5,010 bases of DNA from Rhizobiales bacterium UBA697 (GTDB lineage: Bacteria; Pseudomonadota; Alphaproteobacteria; Rhizobiales; Ancalomicrobiaceae), in contig DBMN01000062.1 of assembly GCA_002298965.1 (NCBI GenBank), positions 1-5,010 on the forward strand. Reading direction: 5' to 3'. The translations under genes were made by a program, and so were the position numbers. Below, one piece after another: positions 1 through 5,010 of this stretch. The notes beneath the pieces are model-generated. The model searched no databases, was not told the DNA's origin, and saw only the letters and a list, made by a program, of their open reading frames with translations. Each line of letters opens with the position of its first letter. Position 1 is the first letter of the stretch.

Positions 1-1
1 C

Positions 2-481
2 ACCGTCCAGCGCCTCGAATCGGGCCACCCGGCGCGCGCCGAGACCCTGCTGGCCCTCGCCGCCGCGCTGGACGTCGAGGCGGCGCACCTCGTCGCGCCG
101 CCGTCGAGCACCCGGGCCGGTCTCCTGCGGACGACGCCGATGCTCGTCCTGGAGACGATCCAAGCGGCAGTCGAGGAGGCCCGCACCATGGGCTTCGACA
201 TCGTCGAGACCGGCGATCCCGGCTGCGTCGGCCTCGGCGCCGGCCGCAGCCACAAGATCCTGGCGACGCGCGCCCACGTCGCCGCCGTCCATGGCGAGGA
301 CGTCGCCTCGGCTCTCGTCGGCCGCGTCGTCGACTATCTCCACGTCGCCGATCTCGACGCCTTCGTCGCCCGTCGGGGCGGGCTCGACGCCGCCCCCGTC
401 GCCACCGGCTACGGCACGCGCGAGGCAGTGCTCGCGAACCGGACCGGCTCGATGATCGTGGCCGAGCTGCTGCGGGACTAG
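2..481 (+). CDS. XRE-family helix-turn-helix protein, 5'-truncated, C-terminal domain unknown
   Basis: The reading frame is open from base 2 to the TAG at 479-481, giving 159 residues, and its true start lies upstream of the window. The first 30 or so residues (TVQRLESGHPARAETLLALA and onward) match the end of a Cro/XRE helix-turn-helix: a recognition helix followed by E-x-G, then the helix that typically reads T-L-x-x-L-A-x-A-L. It is therefore probably a DNA-binding transcriptional regulator in the cytoplasm. From about residue 47 (ATG at 140) a second domain of about 110 residues follows. It has a Gly-rich segment with one cysteine (GDPGCVGLGAG) and no hydrophobic stretch long enough for a membrane helix; I do not recognise the family. 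An internal start at ATG 140 is possible but would discard the helix-turn-helix remnant, so one continuous gene is preferred. It ends 189 bp before the sensor gene, and nothing shows a functional link between them. Confidence 0.72.
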   Translation, partial: TVQRLESGHPARAETLLALAAALDVEAAHLVAPPSSTRAGLLRTTPMLVLETIQAAVEEARTMGFDIVETGDPGCVGLGAGRSHKILATRAHVAAVHGEDVASALVGRVVDYLHVADLDAFVARRGGLDAAPVATGYGTREAVLANRTGSMIVAELLRD

Positions 482-491
482 CCTTTGCGTC

Positions 492-503
492 GGCCGGCCG
501 GCC
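492..503. repeat. 12-bp GC palindrome in the intergenic region
   Basis: GGCCGGCCGGCC is a perfect palindrome 11 bases after the stop of the XRE-type gene, within a GC-rich run. It could form a small hairpin in the 3' end of that transcript, but no T-tract follows, so it is not a convincing intrinsic terminator. In DNA this GC-rich it may be chance. Confidence 0.3.
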
Positions 504-564
504 CCGCCGCCCGATTCCCCACCTTCCCACGCGTCGTTTCGACACAGCGTAGGGTTCCTTAGAC

Positions 565-578
565 TTGACATGCGTCAC
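565..578. promoter_or_regulatory. Putative FNR/FixK-type operator with class II promoter spacing
   Basis: TTGAC-ATGC-GTCAC has the layout of Crp/Fnr-superfamily sites (TTGAT-N4-ATCAA and the alphaproteobacterial variants with GTCAA). Four of the five symmetric pairs are kept; only the outermost pair (T/C instead of T/A) is broken. The dyad centre is at 571.5. A hexamer TAGAAG at 600-605 agrees with TATAAT at four positions and sits about where a -10 element would be if the box were centred near -41.5, which would put transcription start near 613 and give a leader of about 60 bases before the sensor gene. TTGACA (565-570) could alternatively be a sigma70 -35, but no -10 is visible 16-18 bp downstream, which favours an activator site. 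Binding by the regulator encoded at 3379-4068 is a natural guess and is not shown by the sequence. Confidence 0.5.
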
Positions 579-670
579 GGCCGCCGGCTCCCGCGCGCCT
601 AGAAGCGGAGGATGACGACCCGTCGAATGTCGCCCGCACGAAGGCGGCAGGCCGGTCGTCGGGGATCCGA

Positions 671-3400
671 GTGGGTGCCATGCCGTCGGCCGCGACGAAG
701 ACCACGATGGGGATGATCGAGGGCGATCACGCCAACCTGCTCGATCTCCTCGCCAAGATCGAGACTGCCCACGCGCGTGGGCAGCGCCGCACCGTCGCGC
801 GCCTGCTGCGCAGCCTGCTCGCCGCCTTCGATCGCCACTTCGAATCCGAGACCCACGTCCTGCGCAACGCCGGCTGCACCGATCTCGATCGGCGGCATTC
901 CGAGTTCATCACCTCGCGGTCGTGGCTGGTGTCGCATCCGCTCGACCTGCGCGACGCCGAGCAGATGGGCCGCATCGTCGCCTTCGTCCGGGCCTGGGTC
1001 TACGATCACGTCGGCCGCCAGGACGCCGAGTTCGGCGACCGCTCCGTCCGCGACGGCGCGCGCCCCTTCCGCCCGCGCTTCCGTCTCGACTTCCTGCCGC
1101 TGCGCTGGCGGCTGATGCTGATCGGCGTGATCCCGCTGATCGTCGTGCTCGGCCTCACCTCGATCTTCGTCATGCGCTCGGCCGAGGAGTTCCGCGCCGC
1201 CGACCTGCTGGCGACCGTGGTCGAGATCGACGCCCGCATCGGCGATCTGGTCTACGAACTGCAGGAGGAGGGCAATCAGGCGGTGATGATCGTCGGCTCG
1301 CCGCGCCGCGAGCGCGCCGTGCTCAATGAGCAACTGGCCAAGACCGACGTGGCGATCGCTCGCTTCGTCGACGCCTCGACGCGGATCCGCGCCGAGGTCG
1401 GCGATCGCGCCGTGCTCGATGCGCTCGACAACGCCGCCGCCTCGCTCGCCCTGCTGCCGCGTTCGCGCTCCGACGCCCAGACCGGCAGCTACGACGTCTA
1501 TTCCACGATCGAATACTACGAGACCATCGTCGCCGACCTGATGGAGATCGTCCCGGCGGCGACCCGTCGCCTCGACCCGTCCGAGGTGGCGCGGCAGGTG
1601 AGTTCCTGGGTCTTCATGACCAAGGCGCGCGAGCGCGCCGGCGCCGAACGGATGCTCGGCACGTCGCTGCTCGCCGGCGTCAAGATCAACGTCCTGTCGC
1701 ACGATCCGAAGTTCATCGCCCAGTTGGCGACCGAGCAGGAGACGCTGACCCGCACCTTCGTCATGCTGTCGCAGGGGCGCATCAACGACCTCTTCGCCGC
1801 CGCCGCGACGGTCTCGCCGATGCTCGAGCACATGCGTCGCAGCTTCGACGGCGCACCCGCCGATCGGCCGTCCGCCGGCGACTGGTCCGACACCACCGGC
1901 CTGCGTCTCGCCCGCATGTGGGCGATCGAGAAGAAGCTGGTCGGCGAGGTCGAACACCAGACCGCGGAGATCGCCCGCTCCGCCCGCAGCCACGCGCTGG
2001 CGATGGGCGGCGGCATCCTCTGCGTCGTCGCGCTGTCGCTGGGGCTGATCGTCGTGCTCGGCTGGAGCGTCATCCCGCCGATGCATCGGCTCGGCACGGC
2101 GCTGCGCCGGCTCGCCGACGGCGAACGCCTGGTGCCGCTCGCCGACACCCCCGGCCGCGACGAGATCGCCGGGCTCGCCCGCGACGTCGCCGCGCTGCGC
2201 GATCGCCTGATCCAGGGCGACCTGCTCGAGGCGCGCCGTGGCACCGAGACCGCCGATCGCCTGCGCACCACGCTCGACAGCCTGCCCGGCATCGTCTTCC
2301 GCGTCGCCCAGGTCGAGGGCGGCCCGGCCCGCGTCGTCGCGGTCTCCCGCAAGCTGCACGAACTCGTCGGCCTCAAGGACGGCGACGTCCTCGATCGCAG
2401 CGTCGGCAAGGTGCTGCGCGCCTGCATCGCGCCGGAGGACCGGCTGGTGCTCTTGCATCTGCTGCGCCGCATGGGCGGCGGCTCGCTCGACTTCGAATGC
2501 CGCATCCGCCGTGCCGAGGGGCGTCCGCCCGCCTGGGTGCGCATCCTCGCCTCGGCGGTCGAGACCGGCAACGGTCGGCTGTGGGACGGCGTCGCCCTCG
2601 ACGTCACCGCCGCCAAGCAGGCCGAGATGGAGCGCCGCCGCCTGCAGGACGAACTCGATCGGCTGCTCCTCTCCCAGGCGACCAACCGTCTCGCCACCGG
2701 CCTCGGCAGCGAACTCTCCCATCTCTGGGAGCCGCTGCGCCGCAACACCGAGAAGATCCTGCGCGAGACGCCGAGCGGCACCGAGACGTGGCGCGCCGCC
2801 CGCGAGGCCCACGAGGTCGCCCTGCGCATCCAGCGGCTGGCCGAACAGCTCGAACTGGCGCTCGATCCCGACCGGCCGATCGAGCCGGTCGACGTCGTCG
2901 CCCGCCTCGCCGCCGCCTTCGCCGAACACGGGCCGAAGTCGCCCGCCGGCATCCTGGTCGAGACCCGCTTCGACGGGCTCGAGGCGCGGGTAGCGAGCGA
3001 TCCGGAGGCGGTCGACCAGATGATCGCCAACCTGATCGGCTATCTCGCCGAGACCGTCGGCACCGAGCCCGGCGTGGTCGGTCTCTCGACCGAGGTCTGC
3101 GAGACCAAGGGCTGCCGCCATCTGCGCATCGCCATCCGCGACGACCGCACCACCCAGGCGCCGCGCACCCTGTCGAAGGTTCTCCGCTTCCAGACCAGCC
3201 GGGTCGGCGACGAGCGCGGCGAGGAACTCTCGCTCGCCATCGTCCGACTGGTGGTCGACGGCGCGCGCGGCTGGATCCAGTCGCGCGTCGATTCCTCGAG
3301 CGGCAGCACGCTCGAGATCTACCTCCCCGTGGTCGCCGAACGCGCGGCCAACGTCATCCCGCTCGAGAGACCCACACGATGGTTGAAACGCGATCGCTGA
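671..3400 (+). CDS. Hemerythrin-NIT-HAMP-PAS membrane sensor with degenerate histidine kinase region
   Basis: A membrane sensor of 909 residues. Residues 15-122 are hemerythrin-like: H20, H56-x3-E60, H76 and H113-x4-D118 fit diiron ligands, while L72 stands where another His is usual. TM1 is about 146-167. Residues 182-390 resemble a NIT (nitrate/nitrite-sensing type) domain, with YELQEEG (195-201) and RERAGAER (320-327), predicted periplasmic. TM2 is about 445-466, followed by HAMP (467-515) and PAS (527-650). Residues 655-888 align with HisKA/HATPase_c but look inactive: S680 replaces the phosphoacceptor His, Y791 the N-box Asn, DDRTT (824-828) the D-x-G-x-G motif, and GEELSL (850-855) the GTGLGL motif. 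GTG 671 is chosen for the GGGGA five bases upstream; ATG 680 is a close alternative, and ATG 707 would still keep the hemerythrin helices. The 3' end overlaps the Crp/Fnr gene by 22 bp, so the two are probably co-transcribed and act together. The ligand is unknown; oxygen, NO or nitrate/nitrite are inferences from the domain families. Confidence 0.85.
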   Translation: MGAMPSAATKTTMGMIEGDHANLLDLLAKIETAHARGQRRTVARLLRSLLAAFDRHFESETHVLRNAGCTDLDRRHSEFITSRSWLVSHPLDLRDAEQMGRIVAFVRAWVYDHVGRQDAEFGDRSVRDGARPFRPRFRLDFLPLRWRLMLIGVIPLIVVLGLTSIFVMRSAEEFRAADLLATVVEIDARIGDLVYELQEEGNQAVMIVGSPRRERAVLNEQLAKTDVAIARFVDASTRIRAEVGDRAVLDALDNAAASLALLPRSRSDAQTGSYDVYSTIEYYETIVADLMEIVPAATRRLDPSEVARQVSSWVFMTKARERAGAERMLGTSLLAGVKINVLSHDPKFIAQLATEQETLTRTFVMLSQGRINDLFAAAATVSPMLEHMRRSFDGAPADRPSAGDWSDTTGLRLARMWAIEKKLVGEVEHQTAEIARSARSHALAMGGGILCVVALSLGLIVVLGWSVIPPMHRLGTALRRLADGERLVPLADTPGRDEIAGLARDVAALRDRLIQGDLLEARRGTETADRLRTTLDSLPGIVFRVAQVEGGPARVVAVSRKLHELVGLKDGDVLDRSVGKVLRACIAPEDRLVLLHLLRRMGGGSLDFECRIRRAEGRPPAWVRILASAVETGNGRLWDGVALDVTAAKQAEMERRRLQDELDRLLLSQATNRLATGLGSELSHLWEPLRRNTEKILRETPSGTETWRAAREAHEVALRIQRLAEQLELALDPDRPIEPVDVVARLAAAFAEHGPKSPAGILVETRFDGLEARVASDPEAVDQMIANLIGYLAETVGTEPGVVGLSTEVCETKGCRHLRIAIRDDRTTQAPRTLSKVLRFQTSRVGDERGEELSLAIVRLVVDGARGWIQSRVDSSSGSTLEIYLPVVAERAANVIPLERPTRWLKRDR

Positions 3401-4068
3401 AGACCGCGGCTCCGGCCGCCGGCTCCGAAACCCTGCTCGAGATCGTGCATCGCCTGTTTCCGCAGGAATGCGCGGCGACGACGCGTTTCCGAGCGCGCTC
3501 CTACGTCTTCCATCAGGGGACGCCGGTGACGACGGTCCATCTGGCGCTGAGCGGCACGCTGGTGCTGGAGCGCATCGACGAATGCGGCCGGGTGGCGATG
3601 TTCGGCACCCATCAGGTCGGCGGCCTGCTCGACTGGCAGGACCTGCTCGGCGGCCGCATCCACCGCTCGAGCTGTCAGTCGGTCGGCCCTTCGGAGCTGA
3701 TCACCATCCCGGCCGAGCGCTTCCAGACGGCGCTGCACGAGAACGAGGAACTGCTGCTCGAGCTTATGCGGCTCGCCGCCGAACAGGCGACCACCTACGA
3801 GGACCACATCTTCCATCTCTCGACCCTCGACGTGCCGCAGCGCCTCTATCACACGCTCTTGACGCTGGCGGAGGGCTCGGACGCAGACGACGCGATGATC
3901 GAGGTGAAGACGCCGCTGATGAAGCGCGACATCGCCGCGCTGATCGGCACCACGCCGGAGACCCTGTCGCGCGGCCTGCGGCGGCTCTCCAAGCTGAAGG
4001 TCGTCGAGTTCACCAAGAACAAGACCTTCCGCATCTTCCCCGGACGCAGCGAGGATCTGTTCGAGTGA
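3379..4068 (+). CDS. Crp/Fnr-family transcriptional regulator
   Basis: A cytoplasmic DNA-binding regulator of 229 residues, the usual family length. Residues 28-125 form the cyclic-nucleotide-binding-type beta-barrel (VFHQGTPVTTVHLALSG, then GRVAMFG and GGLLDWQDLLGG). Residues 126-150 are the long dimerisation helix, and 175-220 the winged helix-turn-helix. The recognition helix contains T-P-E-T-L-S-R (192-198), the E-x-x-S-R signature that in FNR reads TTGAT-N4-ATCAA sites. Only three cysteines are present (C31, C70, C99) and not in the FNR cluster pattern, so a 4Fe-4S oxygen sensor is unlikely. R96-S97 resembles the Arg-Ser of CRP's phosphate-binding loop, but the G-E-L motif is absent (GGLL), so cAMP binding is doubtful. 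ATG 3379 is chosen for the family-like length and for GAGAGA (3365-3370) eight bases upstream. The start lies inside the sensor gene, which implies translational coupling. It resembles Dnr/NnrR/FixK-like branches, but the subgroup cannot be fixed by eye. Confidence 0.88.
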   Translation: MVETRSLKTAAPAAGSETLLEIVHRLFPQECAATTRFRARSYVFHQGTPVTTVHLALSGTLVLERIDECGRVAMFGTHQVGGLLDWQDLLGGRIHRSSCQSVGPSELITIPAERFQTALHENEELLLELMRLAAEQATTYEDHIFHLSTLDVPQRLYHTLLTLAEGSDADDAMIEVKTPLMKRDIAALIGTTPETLSRGLRRLSKLKVVEFTKNKTFRIFPGRSEDLFE

Positions 4069-4079
4069 GGGAAGGCGAG

Positions 4080-4101
4080 GGGCGGCGAGATCCCGCCGCC
4101 C
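4080..4101 (+). terminator. GC-rich hairpin after the Crp/Fnr gene, weak terminator candidate
   Basis: GGGCGGCG (4080-4087) pairs perfectly with CGCCGCCC (4094-4101) around a six-base AGATCC loop, 11 bases after the regulator's stop codon. The stem is strong but no T-run follows, so it may only attenuate transcription, stabilise the 3' end, or be a chance product of high GC. If it does not terminate, the CAP-domain gene could be read through from the sensor operon. Confidence 0.35.
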
Positions 4102-4190
4102 GCTCGCGTCATCGTGTATCCGCCCTGCGGTCGCCCGTCTGGCCATCGTCTCGCCGTGCGCGTATGGCAGGCGGGCTCGGATGATGCCCC

Positions 4191-4195
4191 GGAGA
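4191..4195 (+). promoter_or_regulatory. Ribosome binding site deciding the CAP-protein start
   Basis: GGAGA lies nine bases before ATG 4205. The alternative starts ATG 4181 and ATG 4184 have no comparable Shine-Dalgarno sequence at proper spacing, so this site favours the shorter form of the protein. Confidence 0.45.
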
Positions 4196-4204
4196 CGATT
4201 CCCC

Positions 4205-4837
4205 ATGCTGCCCCCGTCCAGGACCCTCGCCGATCCGGCGCGTCGCGCCTTCGTCGTCGGTCTCGCGGCCCTGCCGCTCGCCGCCTGCGCCCGCGGCCCG
4301 GTCCACGTCGAGGAGATCGACGACGTCGGCTACGTGCCGGCCGATCCGCAGAAGGCGATGCGCCTGATCAACGAATACCGCGCGGCGAACGGCGTCGCGC
4401 CGCTGGCGCTCGACGGCGAACTGACGCGTCTGGCGCGCGAATATGCCGGCCACCTCGCCGAAGCCGGCCGCATGACGCACGAGCTGGAGCCCTTCGGCGG
4501 GCTCGAAAAGCGCTTGAAGAGCGGCGGTTATGCCTATGAGACGGCGGGTGAAAACCTCGGTCAGGGCTACCGCACCATCGAGCAGACCATCGCCGGCTGG
4601 AAGAAGTCGCCGCCGCACGATCGCGGCCTCAAGGACGCCGACATGACGCGCATGGGCATCGCCTCGGTCGAGAACCCGAGGAAGCGCGGCGACGTCTACT
4701 GGTGCCTGATGTTCGCCCGTCCCCGCCGCGATCCCGCGACCGCCACGCCGACGCCCTCCGGCCACCGCTGGGGTCCGGAGCCGACGGCGACGCTCTTCAG
4801 AATGCCGGTCTCGGTGCCCTTCGTCTCGGGCCGCTGA
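4205..4837 (+). CDS. CAP/SCP/PR1-domain lipoprotein
   Basis: An exported protein of 210 residues. The N-terminus has A-R-R-A-F-V-V followed by a short hydrophobic stretch ending in the lipobox L-A-A-C (C28), so it is predicted to be a lipoprotein held in the envelope; the twin arginine before Phe resembles a Tat signal but is not decisive. Residues 50-173 form a CAP (cysteine-rich secretory protein/antigen 5/PR-1) domain: LINEYRAANG at the start, then H92 (MTHE), E116 (GENLG) and H138 (SPPHDRGL). These correspond to the conserved cavity His/Glu residues of the family. The C-terminal 40 or so residues are Pro/Thr-rich and unassigned. ATG 4205 is preferred for its upstream GGAGA; ATG 4181 would add eight residues. 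The biochemical role of bacterial CAP proteins is mostly unsettled, so no substrate is assigned. It lies 136 bp after the regulator gene, may have its own promoter, and is followed by a strong terminator. Confidence 0.82.
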   Translation: MLPPSRTLADPARRAFVVGLAALPLAACARGPVHVEEIDDVGYVPADPQKAMRLINEYRAANGVAPLALDGELTRLAREYAGHLAEAGRMTHELEPFGGLEKRLKSGGYAYETAGENLGQGYRTIEQTIAGWKKSPPHDRGLKDADMTRMGIASVENPRKRGDVYWCLMFARPRRDPATATPTPSGHRWGPEPTATLFRMPVSVPFVSGR

Positions 4838-4860
4838 GGCGCTCGAACGGTCGCAAATGA

Positions 4861-4898
4861 AAAGGCCCCGGAGCGATCCGGGGCCTTTCGTGTTTCTC
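4861..4898. terminator. Bidirectional intrinsic terminator
   Basis: AAAGGCCCCGGA (4861-4872) and TCCGGGGCCTTT (4877-4888) form a perfect 12-bp stem closed by GCGA, a GNRA-type tetraloop. A T-rich stretch runs to 4898 on the plus strand. On the minus strand the stem is followed by TTTTCATTT, so it can also stop transcription from the convergent gene. It lies 23 bases after the CAP-gene stop and 26 bases from the minus-strand gene's stop, exactly between the two converging genes. Confidence 0.92.
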
Positions 4899-4914
4899 GG
4901 GCGCGCGTCGCCGA

Positions 4915-5010
4915 TCAGGCGTCGCGACGCGGCGGGCGACCGCTGCGGCCGCGCGGGCGATCGGCGGTGGCGTCGAAGCGACGACCGCCCTCGGCCTTGC
5001 GATTGTCGGG
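4915..5010 (-). CDS. C-terminal Arg/Gly-rich tail of a truncated minus-strand protein
   Basis: On the minus strand the frame is open from the window edge (5010) to a TGA at 4917-4915, giving the last 31 residues of a protein whose start lies outside the window. The tail is strongly basic and low in complexity (RPRGRSGRPPRRDA at the end), with 10 Arg and 5 Gly. Such tails are typical of RNA-binding proteins, for example DEAD-box RNA helicases or the extended pseudouridine synthases of alphaproteobacteria, but the catalytic domain is not visible and the family cannot be decided. Support comes from its position: the stop codon is 26 bases from a bidirectional terminator, as expected for a real gene converging on the CAP-domain gene. 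Confidence 0.6.
   Translation of the reverse strand, partial: PDNRKAEGGRRFDATADRPRGRSGRPPRRDA

Noticed and set aside
565..570. TTGACA as a sigma70 -35 element.
   Set aside because: No -10-like hexamer is found 16-18 bp downstream (the region is CTCCCG), and the hexamer is part of a dyad that fits a Crp/Fnr site better.
612..716. Short open frame of 34 codons with GGAGG directly before its ATG, possible leader peptide.
   Set aside because: The Shine-Dalgarno-like sequence has no spacing to the ATG, the product is an Arg-rich low-complexity string, and the frame runs into the sensor gene without any attenuator-like structure.
599..3121. Very long open frame (840 codons) on the minus strand opposite the sensor gene.
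   Set aside because: It is the complement of a high-GC gene with strong third-position bias. The translation is a low-complexity mix of Gly, Ala, Arg, Asp, Gln and His with no domain, while the plus-strand frame gives a coherent multidomain protein.
1918..3378. Extended open frame upstream of the Crp/Fnr start, which would make a 716-residue protein.
   Set aside because: The added part is Arg/Pro/Ala-rich noise in another frame of the sensor gene. The Crp/Fnr homology and usual family length begin at the ATG at 3379.
3319..4206. Minus-strand open frame opposite the regulator gene.
   Set aside because: It is antisense to a clear Crp/Fnr gene, its product is Arg/Gly/Gln-rich without a recognisable domain, and it lacks a supported ribosome binding site.
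1..5010. CRISPR arrays, tRNA or rRNA genes, insertion sequences and attachment sites.
   Set aside because: No spaced direct repeats, RNA gene signatures, transposase frames or terminal inverted repeats were seen; nearly all of the window is accounted for by protein genes.

Overview
The window is high-GC DNA, with G or C at nearly every third codon position. Together with the gene families present and the form of a putative FNR-type operator, this suggests an alphaproteobacterium, perhaps of the Hyphomicrobiales. That placement is inference and no taxonomic marker gene is present.

Layout: (1) Bases 2-481, plus strand, are the 3' part of a gene for a protein with an XRE/Cro-type helix-turn-helix and an unrecognised C-terminal domain. 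(2) Bases 482-670 are intergenic. They hold a 12-bp GC palindrome and, at 565-578, a near-palindromic FNR/FixK-type box with a weak -10-like hexamer at class II spacing. (3) Bases 671-3400 encode a 909-residue membrane sensor: cytoplasmic hemerythrin-like domain, TM, periplasmic NIT (nitrate/nitrite-sensing type) domain, TM, HAMP, PAS, then a C-terminal region that aligns with HisKA/HATPase_c. That region lacks the phosphoacceptor His, the catalytic N-box Asn and the glycines of the G1 and G2 boxes. (4) Bases 3379-4068 overlap the sensor gene by 22 bp and encode a Crp/Fnr-family regulator with an E-x-x-S-R recognition helix and no FNR-type cysteine cluster. (5) After a short gap with a GC hairpin, 4205-4837 encode a CAP/SCP/PR1-domain lipoprotein. 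(6) A perfect 12-bp-stem bidirectional terminator at 4861-4888 separates it from the convergent 3' end of a minus-strand gene with an Arg/Gly-rich tail (4915-5010).

The centre of interest is the sensor-regulator pair. A receptor combining a potential diiron domain, a periplasmic NIT domain and a PAS domain ends in what looks like a catalytically dead histidine kinase, and is translationally coupled to a Crp/Fnr regulator rather than to a response regulator. An FNR-type box lies in front of the pair. The simplest inference is an oxygen-, nitric oxide- or nitrate-related signalling unit whose output may be conformational, by protein-protein contact, rather than phosphotransfer. The ligand, the output mechanism and any autoregulation are hypotheses.
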